Positions 52,009 to 60,763 of a stretch of 64,000 nucleotides of DNA are shown here, piece by piece. The stretch is from Streptomyces sp. NBC_01288 (GTDB lineage: Bacteria > Actinomycetota > Actinomycetes > Streptomycetales > Streptomycetaceae): positions 1,426,001 to 1,490,000 of the forward strand of contig NZ_CP108427.1 of assembly GCF_035982055.1 (NCBI RefSeq), written 5' to 3'. The position numbers and the translations under genes were made by a program. Under the pieces are notes generated by a model. It had not been told where the DNA came from and made no database searches. It saw only the letters and a program-made list of their open reading frames with translations. Positions within the stretch are counted from its first letter, which is position 1. Every line of letters starts with the position of its first letter.

Positions 52009-52782
52009 ATGGCTCTCACCCAGCACGACATCGACCTCGAAATAGCGGCCGAACACGCGACGTACGAGAAGCGGGTCGCCGACGGCTCGCCGGTCGAGCA
52101 CCACCCGCGCCGCGACTACGCCCCGTACCGCTCCTCACTCCTCCGCCACCCGAAACAGCCGCCGGTCACCGTCGACGTCTCGAAGGACCCGGAGCTGGTG
52201 GAGCTGGCCTCCCCCGCGTTCGGCGAGCGGGACATCACGGAGATCGACAACGACCTGACCCGACAGCACAACGGCGAGCCGATCGGTGAGCGGATCACCG
52301 TCTCCGGGCGGCTGTTGGACCGGGACGGGCATCCGATCCGCGGTCAGTTGGTGGAGATCTGGCAGGCGAACTCGGCCGGCCGCTACGCCCATCAGCGCGA
52401 GCAGCACGACGCCCCGCTGGACCCCAACTTCACAGGTTTCGGGCGGACGTTGACCGACGACGAGGGCAACTACCGCTTCACGACGGTCCAGCCGGGCCCC
52501 TACCCCTGGCGCAACCACGTCAACGCCTGGCGTCCGGCGCACATCCACTTCTCGATGTTCGGCACGGCGTTCACGCAACGGCTCGTGACGCAGATGTACT
52601 TCCCGAGCGATCCGCTGTTCCCGTACGACCCGATCATCCAGTCGGTGACGGACGACGCGGCCCGGCAGCGCCTCGTGGCGACGTACGACCACAGCCTGTC
52701 GGTGCCCGAGTTCTCGATGGGCTACCACTGGGACATCGTGCTCGACGGCCCGCACGCCACCTGGATCGAAGAAGGACGCTGA
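52009..52782 (+). CDS. pcaH: Protocatechuate 3,4-dioxygenase beta subunit
   Basis: This 257-residue beta subunit carries the ferric iron that opens protocatechuate to 3-carboxy-cis,cis-muconate. The iron ligands are visible: Tyr in AGRYAHQ near 125, Tyr in PYPWRNHVNAWRPAHIHFS near 165, and two His in AHIHF. EIWQANSAGRY is typical of intradiol dioxygenases. It precedes pcaG by six bases. The ATG at 52009 gives the usual beta-subunit length. Confidence 0.95.
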   Translation: MALTQHDIDLEIAAEHATYEKRVADGSPVEHHPRRDYAPYRSSLLRHPKQPPVTVDVSKDPELVELASPAFGERDITEIDNDLTRQHNGEPIGERITVSGRLLDRDGHPIRGQLVEIWQANSAGRYAHQREQHDAPLDPNFTGFGRTLTDDEGNYRFTTVQPGPYPWRNHVNAWRPAHIHFSMFGTAFTQRLVTQMYFPSDPLFPYDPIIQSVTDDAARQRLVATYDHSLSVPEFSMGYHWDIVLDGPHATWIEEGR

Positions 52783-52788
52783 CCCACC

Positions 52789-53394
52789 ATGACGAAGATC
52801 GACACGAGCCGCCCGGAATCCGTGCTGCCGACCCCGTCGCACACGGTCGGCCCCTTCTACGGCTACGCGCTCCCGTTCCCCGGCGGCGGCGACATCGCGC
52901 CGGTCGGGCACCCGGACACGATCACCGTCCAGGGCTACGTCTACGACGGCGAGGGCAATCCGCTTCCGGACGCCTTCGTCGAACTGTGGGGGCCCGACTC
53001 CGAGGGCAACGTCTCCACGACCGACGGCTCGATCCGGCGCGACCCGGCCGGCGGCGGCTATCTCGGCCGCAACGGCGTCGAGTTCACCGGCTGGGGCCGC
53101 ATCCAGACCGACGCCAACGGTCATTGGTACGCACGGACACTACGGCCGGGCGCGCGCGGCCGGAGCGCCCCGTACCTCTCCGCATGCGTCTTCGCGCGCG
53201 GACTGCTGGTGCACCTCTTCACCCGGATCTACCTGCCGGGCGACGAGTCCGCGCTCGCCGCGGACCCGCTGCTGTCCGGGCTTGACGCGGCGCGGCGCGA
53301 CACGTTGATCGCGCAGGACGACGGCAGGGGCACATACCGTTTCGACATCCGCCTTCAGGGCGAAGGCGAAACGGTCTTCCTGGAGTTCCAGTGA
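52789..53394 (+). CDS. pcaG: Protocatechuate 3,4-dioxygenase alpha subunit
   Basis: This 201-residue alpha subunit forms the active-site pocket with the beta subunit but lacks the iron ligands. Family blocks are PTPSHTVGPFYGYALPF near residue 15, VELWGPDSEGN near 65, GRIQTDANGHWYARTLRPG near 102 and FTRIYLPGDE near 144. Length and order directly after pcaH are standard. Its stop overlaps the pcaB start. Confidence 0.95.
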   Translation: MTKIDTSRPESVLPTPSHTVGPFYGYALPFPGGGDIAPVGHPDTITVQGYVYDGEGNPLPDAFVELWGPDSEGNVSTTDGSIRRDPAGGGYLGRNGVEFTGWGRIQTDANGHWYARTLRPGARGRSAPYLSACVFARGLLVHLFTRIYLPGDESALAADPLLSGLDAARRDTLIAQDDGRGTYRFDIRLQGEGETVFLEFQ

Positions 53395-54731
53395 CAGCTG
53401 CCGACCCGTCGTCGGACACCGGCCTGCTCGCCCCCGGGTGGGCCGGCTCCCCCGCCGCGTCCGCGACGAGCGACACCGCGTATCTACGGGCCCTGCTCGA
53501 CGCGGAGTCCGCGCTCACCCGCGCCCAGGCCGCGCTGGGGCTCGCTCCCACCGAGGCGGCGACAGCGGTGACGACGGCCGCGGCCGACGCGGACCGGTTC
53601 GACGTACGCTCCCTCGTGGAACGGTCCAAGCCCGGCGGGAACCCGGTGATCCCCCTGGTCGCTGATCTGACGAAGGCGGTCGGCGGGGAGTACGGCCCGT
53701 ACGTCCACCGGGGTGCGACCAGCCAGGACATCATGGACACGGCGACGATGCTGGTCGCGTCCCGCACCCTGGACCTGGTCCTGACCGACCTGGCCCGCAC
53801 GGAGCGTGCGCTGTCGGGGTTGGCCGCCGCCCACCGCGACACCGCGATGCCAGGCCGGACGCTCACCCAGCACGCCGTACCGACGACGTTCGGGCTGAAG
53901 GCGGCGGGATGGCGGTCGCTGGTGCTCGACGCGCGGGATCGCGTACGGGTGGCAAGGGATGCGCTGCCCGTCCAACTCGGTGGCGCGGCAGGCACGTTGG
54001 CCGCCTTCACCGCGTACGGCGCCGAGGACGCGCTCGCGCTGCCGGACGCCTACGCCCGTGAACTCGGCCTGGCGGCACCGCTGTTGCCCTGGCACACACT
54101 CCGGACGCCGATCGCCGACCTCGCCGGCTGCCTGGCCTTCGCGGCGGGCGCGCTGGGCAAGGTCGCCGCCGACGTCCTCGTCCTGTGCCGTACCGAGATC
54201 GCCGAGGTCTCCGAGGGCAGCGGCGGCGGTTCGTCGGCCATGCCGCACAAGGCGAATCCCGTACGGTCCACGCTGATCGCCGCCGCCGCGCGCCGGGCAC
54301 CGCAGCTCGCGGCCGTCCTCTACGGCTCGCTGGGCGCCGAGGACGAGCGGCCGGCCGGGGCCTGGCATGCCGAATGGGAACCGTTGCGGGACCTGCTGCG
54401 GCTGGTCGGCGGGGCGGCGCGTGATGCCGCCGAACTGACCGAGGGGCTGCGGGTGCACCCGGACGTCATGCGTGAACACCTGGGTCTCACCCATGGGTTG
54501 ATCGTCTCCGAGCGGCTGTCGGCCGAGCTGGCGCCGCTGCTGGGCCGGGCCCGGGCGAAGGAGCTGCTGACGGAGGTAGCCCGCCGGGCGTACTCCGAAG
54601 ACCGTCCGCTGGCCGAACTGCTCGCCTGTGAGGCGGAGTTGAAGGATATCGACCTCTCCGCGCTGACCGACCCCGCCCGTTACACGGGTTCCGCCGGAGC
54701 CCTCACCGACCGTGCGTTGGAGCGACGTTGA
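53391..54731 (+). CDS. pcaB: 3-carboxy-cis,cis-muconate cycloisomerase
   Basis: This 446-residue member of the fumarase/aspartase superfamily lactonises carboxymuconate to 4-carboxymuconolactone. The superfamily signature GSSAMPHKANPVRS is near residue 280, and VHRGATSQDIMDTATML near 105 is the second conserved region. The GTG start overlaps the pcaG stop by four bases, and the gene is coupled to pcaL at the other end. Confidence 0.94.
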   Translation: MTAADPSSDTGLLAPGWAGSPAASATSDTAYLRALLDAESALTRAQAALGLAPTEAATAVTTAAADADRFDVRSLVERSKPGGNPVIPLVADLTKAVGGEYGPYVHRGATSQDIMDTATMLVASRTLDLVLTDLARTERALSGLAAAHRDTAMPGRTLTQHAVPTTFGLKAAGWRSLVLDARDRVRVARDALPVQLGGAAGTLAAFTAYGAEDALALPDAYARELGLAAPLLPWHTLRTPIADLAGCLAFAAGALGKVAADVLVLCRTEIAEVSEGSGGGSSAMPHKANPVRSTLIAAAARRAPQLAAVLYGSLGAEDERPAGAWHAEWEPLRDLLRLVGGAARDAAELTEGLRVHPDVMREHLGLTHGLIVSERLSAELAPLLGRARAKELLTEVARRAYSEDRPLAELLACEAELKDIDLSALTDPARYTGSAGALTDRALERR

Positions 54732-55846
54732 CCGAGAAACTCCTCAACTTCCGTGCCGGGGGCGCCGATTCCGCTCCCCCGCTGCTGCTCGGGCCCTCGC
54801 TGGGCACGTCGTACGCCCTGTGGGACAAGGTCGCGCCCGAACTGTCCGTCACCCACCGGGTGATCCGCTGGGACCTGCCCGGGCATGGTGGCTCGGCACC
54901 CGGGCTGATCGGCCCTGGGGCGACCGTCGGGGACCTCGCGAACCTGGTGCTCGCGCTCGCCGACTCCCTCGGGATCGAGCAATTCGCGTACGCGGGTGTG
55001 TCGTTGGGCGGTGCGGTCGGGCTGCATCTCGCGGTGCATCACCCCGAGCGGGTCGCGTCGCTCGCCGTCATCTGTTCCTCGGCCCGCTTCAACGGGGCGA
55101 AGCCGTGGGAGGAACGGGCCGCGCGGGTACGGAGCGAGGGGCTGGGCTGGCTCGTCGAGAGCGCCGACTCCCGTTGGTTCACGCCCGGGTTCACCGTTCC
55201 GGAGCTGGTCGCCGACCAGCGTGACGCCGACCCGGGGGCGTACGCCGCGTGCTGTGACGCCCTGGCCGCGTACGACCTGCGCGAGCGGCTTTCCGAGATC
55301 AGCGCGCGGACGCTGGTGATCGCCGGTCGCGAGGATCCGGCGACGCCGCCGGCGCATCTGCGGGAGATCGCGGACGCGGTGGCGGGCTCGGCCCTCGTGG
55401 AGATTCCGGGTGCCTCGCATCTGGCGGTGGCGCAGTGCCCGGTGGCTGTTCTGACGGCGTTGCGGGCGCACCTCGGTGGGGGTGCGAGGCGTGGGATGCA
55501 GGTACGGCGGGAGGTGCTCGGTGACGCCCATGTGGACCGGGCGCAGGCTCGGCAGACGCCGTTCACCGCGCGGTTCCAGGACTTCATCTCGCGGTATGCG
55601 TGGGGGGAGGTTTGGACCGATCCAACGTTGTCGCGGCGCGAACGGAGCATGATCACACTCACCGCGTTGATTGCACATGGGCACTACGACGAGTTGGCCA
55701 TGCATGTTCGGGCGGCTCGGCGGAATGGGCTCACGCCGGAGGAGATCGGGGCCGTGTTGTTGCAGAGTGCCGTGTATTGCGGGGTGCCTGCGGCGAACTC
55801 GGCGTTTGCTGTGGCGCAGCGGGTGTTGGCCGAAGAGAACGACTGA
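54728..55846 (+). CDS. pcaL: Fused 3-oxoadipate enol-lactonase and 4-carboxymuconolactone decarboxylase
   Basis: This 372-residue bifunctional enzyme joins PcaD and PcaC. The N-terminal alpha/beta-hydrolase (about 1-250) has the nucleophile motif GVSLGGAVG near 89, the Asp in AGREDPATPP near 203, and the His in GASHLAVAQ near 232. The C-terminal region (about 260-372) is a carboxymuconolactone decarboxylase with WTDPTLSRRERSMITLTALIA and MHVRAARRNGLTPEEI. The TTG start overlaps the pcaB stop. Such fusions are known in Streptomyces and some other bacteria. It is the last gene of the operon. Confidence 0.94.
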   Translation: MTEKLLNFRAGGADSAPPLLLGPSLGTSYALWDKVAPELSVTHRVIRWDLPGHGGSAPGLIGPGATVGDLANLVLALADSLGIEQFAYAGVSLGGAVGLHLAVHHPERVASLAVICSSARFNGAKPWEERAARVRSEGLGWLVESADSRWFTPGFTVPELVADQRDADPGAYAACCDALAAYDLRERLSEISARTLVIAGREDPATPPAHLREIADAVAGSALVEIPGASHLAVAQCPVAVLTALRAHLGGGARRGMQVRREVLGDAHVDRAQARQTPFTARFQDFISRYAWGEVWTDPTLSRRERSMITLTALIAHGHYDELAMHVRAARRNGLTPEEIGAVLLQSAVYCGVPAANSAFAVAQRVLAEEND

Positions 55847-55890
55847 GGGGGTGGGGCTGCTCGTTGTGCGTCGCCTGCGGCTGCGTCGTG

Positions 55891-56139
55891 GCTGGTCGCG
55901 CAGTTCCCCGCGCCCCTAAGGACCTGGGCTGGCCCGTGTTCTCAGAGGCGCGCAGCTCCCCGCGCCCCTAAAGACTTGGTCTGGCCTGTGTTCTCAGAGG
56001 TGCAGTTCCCCGCTCTCCCAAAGACTTGGGCTGGCCCGTGTTCTCAGAGATGCAGTTCCCCGCGTCCTAAAGACACGGGCTGGCCTGTGCTTTTAAGGGG
56101 CGCGGGGAACTGCGCGACCAGCCCCCACCGGCCCGCAGC
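55891..56139. repeat. Four tandem 50-bp repeats enclosed by 27-bp inverted repeats
   Basis: This is the gene-free stretch between pcaL and the LAL-like gene (55847-56150). Four contiguous copies of about 50 bp begin at 55901, 55951, 56001 and 56051, each with CAGTTCCCCGC (copy two CAGCTCCCCGC), an AAAGACTTGGGCTGGCC-like centre and GTGTTCTCAGAG or a variant. The array is enclosed by a 27-bp perfect inverted repeat (55891-55917 with 56096-56122). Its right side continues into the dispersed repeat that is identical at 48628. It may terminate both converging genes. Confidence 0.75.
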
Positions 56140-56150
56140 CGAACGACAAA

Positions 56151-58835
56151 TCACCGCAACCCCCTCCCCGTCTCCAGCACCTCCCGCGCCTGCGCCACCA
56201 GACCATCCGCCCCGCACGAACGCGCAAGCGTCAGGCCCCTGTTGATCTCCGCCACAGACCGCGCGGCGATCCCGTACTCGACCCGCGCCGCCGCATGTTC
56301 GTACTGGCAGGGTGAGGACTCAAGGTAAGCGACGGCCTGCGCCGCGAGGCGCACTGCGCGCTGGCCCGTTTCCAGCGCGGCGGCACAGCGGAGGGCCTCG
56401 CCGATCGCCGTGTCCGTGCCGAAGTGTTCGGCCTGACGGCGGGCGTCGGAGGCCAGTTGGGCCGCGCGGGTCGGGTCCTCGACGGCGAGGGCGCGGGCGA
56501 GGTCGACGGCCCAGGGGACGAGGACCGGGTTGTGGTGGCCGCGCACGGTCGCGGCTTTCGCGGCCTGTTCCAGTTCGTTGATGCCGTCCTTCGTGCGGCC
56601 GACGGCGAGCAGGAGGCGGCCGCGTACGCAGCGCGGGTCGGGCAGCACGATGGTGGAGGGGTAAGGCGGTGTGAAGCCGTACTGTTCGGCGGTCGCCCAG
56701 GCCTCCTGGACATGGCCGCGGGCGAGCAGCGTGTCGACCAGGTTGCAGGTGGCCGACCAGTACAGGGGCAGTCCGCGGCCGACGCGCTCGGCGAGGCGCA
56801 GGGACTCGCGCAGCGAGGTCTCGGCGTCGCGGAGGCGGCCGCGCCTGCGGTGGCCGAGGCCGATGTAGGCGTGTGCCAGGGAGAGGTGGCCGCCGCTCCA
56901 GCCCGCGGACACGTAGGCGCGCAGGGCTTCGTTGTACAGGCTCTCCGCGCGGTCCAGGCGGTCGGTGTAGGCGTACGCGCTGGCGAGCATCATGAGGATC
57001 TCGATGCCCCACTCGGTGTCGGTCCAGCCGAGTCCGGGGGCGAGCCGTCCGTTGACGAGGGCGCGGTCGCAGACCTCGACGACCTCCTCGGCGTTCTCGC
57101 CGTGGGTCATGGCGTCGAAGCCGCGCAGGATCAGCAGGGCCCGCTCGGAGTTGTCCCGGCCGGTGCAGGTGCCGGCGAGTGCGGCGAGCCGTTCGGAGCG
57201 TCCCGGGGAGATGCCCTCGCCCGCGTGGATGCCCTCCCACATGAACTGCACGGCCTGGAGCCGCATCCGGGCGGCGCCGGGTTCGTAGCGGACGGCCTCC
57301 GCCTCGACGGTGCGGACGGCCTCCTCCAGCTGGTTGTTGTGGATCAGGGCCTGGGAGAGCCGGAAAACGGCGTCCACGCGTGCGTGGCCGTCGAGGCCGG
57401 GCATACCGAGGGCGGTCTGGAGGTGGCCGATGGTGGTGGCGGGCGCGGTGAGCAGGGTGGCGCAGCCCAGTTCGAAGAGCACGTGCGCGTGGGTCTCGGC
57501 GAGCGGCGGCTCCAGGAGGGCGCGCTCCAGACAGCGGCGGGCGGCGTCGGGGGCGCCGATGGAGAGGTGTTCGCGGGCCGCCTCGCGCAGCTGCTCGACG
57601 AGTTCCTGGTCGTCGTCCGGGTGCACCTTGAGGAGGTGCCGTGAGGCGGAGGCCGCGCCGAGCCCGGAGTCGGTGACGACCTGGGCGGCGATGCCGTGCA
57701 TGGCCGTACGGACGCCGCCCGGGATGGAGTCGTAGACGGCGCTGGCGATCAGCGGGTGGACGAACTCCAGCTCGCCGGCGCCGGCTTGGGACGCGGCGGG
57801 GTCGGGTGCGGTGAGGATGCGGGCGGTGCGGAGCAGTTCGGCGCAGCGGCCCGCCTCGTCGTGGCTCATGGTGGCGAGCTTGGCGACCAGGCTCACGGAG
57901 ATGCCGGTGCCGAGGATGGCGGCGGCCCAGGCGAACCGGGTGGCCTCGAAGCCCAGGTCGTCCAGGCGGGCGACCAGTCCGCCGCCGCGGGCGGAGCGGT
58001 TGAGCTCGCGCAGTTCGGTGGCCGCGTCCTCGACGGGTTCCAGGCCGCTGTCCTGCACCTTGGCGAGGAGTTCGACGGTCTCGTACGGGTTTCCGTCGGT
58101 GACCGCCCACACCTCGCGGCAGAACGCGCCGTCGGCGTGCGGGCCGAGGGTGGCGCGGGTGAGGCCCGCGGTGGCCCTCGGGGTGAGCGATTCCAGGACG
58201 GTGGCCGGCGGTCCCGCCGCCGCGGCGATCGCGTCCAGGTAGCGGGCGCTCTCGCCGCTGACCTCGCCAGGCCTGCGGGCGACCACGAGCAGGACGGACA
58301 GGTCGTCGAGGCGTTCGGCGAACGCGGCGAGCCAGCGCAGGGTCTCCTGGTCGGCCCAGTGGGCGTCGTCGACGATCAGGACCAGCGGCCAGACGCGCTT
58401 GGCGAGCCGGCGTACCGCGGCGACCAGTCCGTCGCACACGCCCTGCGGGTCGGGCTGCCGCTCGCCGGGTTCGGTGACGCCGAGGGCGGGGCCCGCGATG
58501 TCGTACCAGTCGCCGAGGTACTCGCGGATCTCCTCGGGCATCAGCGAGACCAGGGCGGGTTGCAGCAACTGCCGTACGACGTTGAAGGGGACGGACCTGA
58601 GGGTCTCGCCGCCGCGGGCCTGCCAGACCGCGCAGCGGCGTGCCTCGGCGATGCGGCGGGTCTCGGCCAGGAGAGCGGTCTTCCCGAACCCGGCCTCGCC
58701 GCGGACCATCAGCAGGCTGCCCGAGGACGACTCGTCGGCGCGGAGACGGTCGATCGCCTCCACCACACCGGCGACTTCCTCGTCGCGCTCCCACAGGGAG
58801 GCCGAGGCGGCCTCCGGAGGCCGTTCCTCCGTCAT
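56151..58835 (-). CDS. LAL-like AAA ATPase without LuxR HTH
   Basis: This 894-residue protein has the large-ATP-binding-regulator layout: ATPase domain with Walker A GEAGFGKTALLAE near residue 50 and Walker B LVLIVDDAHWADQET near 150. A long TPR-like helical region follows, with repeated Ala/Arg/Glu-rich helices (about 350-890). LAL proteins normally end in a LuxR HTH of about 60 residues. Here the protein stops (ARSCGADGLVAQAREVLETG and four more residues) where that domain should start. The dispersed repeat lies directly beyond the stop. It may be a truncated regulator or a signalling ATPase. The ATG at 58835 has GGGGAGGT upstream. Confidence 0.82.
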   Translation of the reverse strand: MTEERPPEAASASLWERDEEVAGVVEAIDRLRADESSSGSLLMVRGEAGFGKTALLAETRRIAEARRCAVWQARGGETLRSVPFNVVRQLLQPALVSLMPEEIREYLGDWYDIAGPALGVTEPGERQPDPQGVCDGLVAAVRRLAKRVWPLVLIVDDAHWADQETLRWLAAFAERLDDLSVLLVVARRPGEVSGESARYLDAIAAAAGPPATVLESLTPRATAGLTRATLGPHADGAFCREVWAVTDGNPYETVELLAKVQDSGLEPVEDAATELRELNRSARGGGLVARLDDLGFEATRFAWAAAILGTGISVSLVAKLATMSHDEAGRCAELLRTARILTAPDPAASQAGAGELEFVHPLIASAVYDSIPGGVRTAMHGIAAQVVTDSGLGAASASRHLLKVHPDDDQELVEQLREAAREHLSIGAPDAARRCLERALLEPPLAETHAHVLFELGCATLLTAPATTIGHLQTALGMPGLDGHARVDAVFRLSQALIHNNQLEEAVRTVEAEAVRYEPGAARMRLQAVQFMWEGIHAGEGISPGRSERLAALAGTCTGRDNSERALLILRGFDAMTHGENAEEVVEVCDRALVNGRLAPGLGWTDTEWGIEILMMLASAYAYTDRLDRAESLYNEALRAYVSAGWSGGHLSLAHAYIGLGHRRRGRLRDAETSLRESLRLAERVGRGLPLYWSATCNLVDTLLARGHVQEAWATAEQYGFTPPYPSTIVLPDPRCVRGRLLLAVGRTKDGINELEQAAKAATVRGHHNPVLVPWAVDLARALAVEDPTRAAQLASDARRQAEHFGTDTAIGEALRCAAALETGQRAVRLAAQAVAYLESSPCQYEHAAARVEYGIAARSVAEINRGLTLARSCGADGLVAQAREVLETGRGLR

Positions 58836-59036
58836 CCCGATACCTCCCCAGTAGCCCGAACGACGTACAGCCCTTGAGCGTAGCCCTCCGGATGCCGAAG
58901 TGGAGGCCGGTCCGGGGAGCTGTTGCCGCAACGGGTGACAGCTGGGCTCATAGGCATGACGAGCAGTCAGAAGGCGTCGAAACAAAGCCACTTTCGATCA
59001 ATCCCGTAACACTGCGGAGCATCGCCCACCAAGCCT

Positions 59037-59459
59037 GTGAATCAGCTCAGATCCGTTGCTCCCGCGATGACGACTTCGGCGCTCGTCGCGGTGCCGGCGA
59101 CTCAGGCGTCCGCGGTCGACCACTGCACCGCGAACTCGCACAAGATCACTTGACCGAAGGTGGCCAAGCCCTGGGCGATCACCCACCGGAAGGTGATCGA
59201 GAACCACACGGGCGGCACCGTCACCAAGACGTACAGCGTCGAGAAGGTCCTCACCATCGGGGCGTCGGTGATCTACTCCGGCACGCGGAAGGTCACGGGC
59301 AACTGGACCCGGTGGGCGTGCGACGGCATCGGCTGTGTCAAGACCGGCCAGTACGGCAAGGCCCAGAGCTGGACCGACGCGGTGGACGGCGGTGTCCGCT
59401 GCGACGCCACCGTGCCCAAGAGCAACCTCGCCGCCGCGGTGAAGAAGAAGTACTTCTGA
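59037..59459 (+). pseudogene. Small secreted protein gene interrupted by one in-frame UGA
   Basis: A GTG at 59037 opens a signal peptide (MNQLRSVAPAMTTSALVAVP, cleaved after ATQASA). The mature start VDHCTANSHKIT is followed by TGA at 59151-59153. The same frame then continues without shift for about 100 codons (PKVAKPWAITHRKV and onwards, ending AAAVKKKYF). The full product would be a 140-residue basic secreted protein with four Cys (including CDGIGC). Only one base separates this from an intact gene. It is either a recent nonsense mutation, a sequencing error, or readthrough at UGA-C. No family is recognised. No good ribosome site precedes the GTG. Confidence 0.6.
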
Positions 59460-59538
59460 TCATGCCCGCCGCCCGGGCGGGGGCACCGCGGCCGGATCCT
59501 CTCATCCCCCTTTCACCGACGCCTCATACGGTAGGGGC

Positions 59539-60597
59539 ATGACGCAGGTGACTCCCCCCGGGTGGTACCCCGATCCCGGGCACACGAATGACGGTCCCGC
59601 CGACGAGCGCTGGTGGGACGGCAAGGCATGGACGGACCGCACTCGGCCCGCCGGGTCGGGCGCCGAATGGGGTCCCCCGACAGAGCCGCCGTACGGCGGG
59701 GCGTACCCGGCGTATCCCGCCGCACCCCCGGCCGCGCCGCGCCGCAATCTGCGCACGGGCATAGCCGTGGCCGTCGCGGTGGCGGTCCTCACGGCCATCG
59801 GTGTCGGTGCGTACGCGCTGTCCCACAACGGCAGCGGGAGCGGAACCCAGGCCGGCAACCAGCAGGCGCCGAACGGGCAGGGCGGCGTCGGCGGCCAGGG
59901 CGGTCCCGAGGGGCAGGGCGGCACGGGCGGTTCCGGCGGCACGGGCGGTTCCGGCGGCACGGGCGGCCAGAGCGATCCGTTCGGCGGGTCCGGCGGGACG
60001 GGTGGTTCCGGTGGTACCGGTGGTGCGACGCCCGCTCCCAGCCAGTCGGCGGAGCCGAAGGTCAAAGCCGGCGGAACTGTGATCGACTCACTCGACGGCA
60101 TCAGCTTCACCGTGCCGTCCGACTGGTACGGCCAGGTCATCCAGGTCGGCGCGCAGGTCACGTCGAACACGTCCTACAAGTGCCCCGGCAACACCGCTCA
60201 GACCTGCACCAACGGCGGGGCGTACTCCTCGCCCGCGGTGGTGCTGGGCACGAAGGGCAGCACGGCGGAGGCGGTCGCGAAGGCGGACATCGCCGCCAAC
60301 GCGAAGGAGTCCTACGGCGGTACGACCTACGGCAGCATCACCTCCCACGAGGTCCTCGCCTCCAAGGCCGTCACCGTGGCCGGGCAGAAGGGCTACCTGG
60401 TCCGCTGGAAAGCGGTCACCAGCAAGGGCGCCGACGGCTATGTCGAGTCGCTCGCTTTCCCGTCGCCGGCCAGCGCGAGTCAGATCGTCGTGGTCCGGTT
60501 CGGTGTCGACGTCGGCCAGAAGCAGTCCGTGATCGACGAGATCACCTCGGGCATCAAGGTGGCCTCGGGCAGCGGCGGCGACGGACAGAAGATCTGA
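59539..60597 (+). CDS. DUF2510 membrane-anchored protein with Gly-rich linker
   Basis: This 352-residue protein begins with a DUF2510 domain (PPGWYPDPG and RWWDGKAWTDRTRP, residues 5-40). One transmembrane helix follows (IAVAVAVAVLTAIGVGAYAL near 75-94), then a 75-residue Gly/Thr/Ser-rich linker of repeated GGTGGSG. The C-terminal extracellular beta-rich domain spans about 180-350, with ISFTVPSDWYGQVIQVG. The function is unknown. It is probably an envelope protein with its domain outside. A strong hairpin terminator follows. Confidence 0.85.
   Translation: MTQVTPPGWYPDPGHTNDGPADERWWDGKAWTDRTRPAGSGAEWGPPTEPPYGGAYPAYPAAPPAAPRRNLRTGIAVAVAVAVLTAIGVGAYALSHNGSGSGTQAGNQQAPNGQGGVGGQGGPEGQGGTGGSGGTGGSGGTGGQSDPFGGSGGTGGSGGTGGATPAPSQSAEPKVKAGGTVIDSLDGISFTVPSDWYGQVIQVGAQVTSNTSYKCPGNTAQTCTNGGAYSSPAVVLGTKGSTAEAVAKADIAANAKESYGGTTYGSITSHEVLASKAVTVAGQKGYLVRWKAVTSKGADGYVESLAFPSPASASQIVVVRFGVDVGQKQSVIDEITSGIKVASGSGGDGQKI
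59917..59967 (+). repeat. 18-bp tandem repeat encoding the Gly-rich linker
   Basis: GGCGGCACGGGCGGTTCC occurs twice in perfect tandem (59917 and 59935), followed by a partial third copy to 59967. It encodes GGTGGS units of the DUF2510 protein linker. A variant array continues near 59989-60027. Such repeats readily change copy number. Confidence 0.7.
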
Positions 60598-60635
60598 ACT
60601 CCCGCCGCAACCAAGTCAGTTCCCCGTACACCAGT

Positions 60636-60682
60636 CGGCCGGGTGGGGCGCCTCTCCGCTCAAGAGGAACCCCACCCGGCCG
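60636..60682. terminator. Strong hairpin after the DUF2510 gene
   Basis: CGGCCGGGTGGGG (60636-60648) pairs perfectly over 13 bp with CCCCACCCGGCCG (60670-60682). The 21-base loop itself holds a CTCT/AGAG pair. It lies between the converging DUF2510 and TetR genes (stops at 60597 and 60764) and could serve both. Confidence 0.75.
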
Positions 60683-60763
60683 GGGGGTGCGCGCCGCCCC
60701 CGTCCCCACGGTGCGGCGCGAGCAGGTCACCGTCCAGTCATCCCATGGACGGCGGCCTGGTTC

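Noticed and set aside
55901..56098. CRISPR array
   Set aside because: The four 50-bp units are contiguous with no unique spacers, and no cas genes are present.
55847..56150. Insertion sequence or MITE with target-site duplication
   Set aside because: The inverted repeats are real, but I could not find a clean flanking duplication or any transposase, so I report it only as a repeat.
56151..58794. Minus-strand 824-codon shadow frame within the LAL-like gene
   Set aside because: It is Arg/Pro-rich and without domains; the other frame has Walker A and B motifs and a good start.
59160..59459. Intact 99-residue protein starting at GTG 59160
   Set aside because: No ribosome site precedes it, and the in-frame upstream sequence is an obvious signal peptide, so the fragment is better read as the distal part of an interrupted secreted protein.
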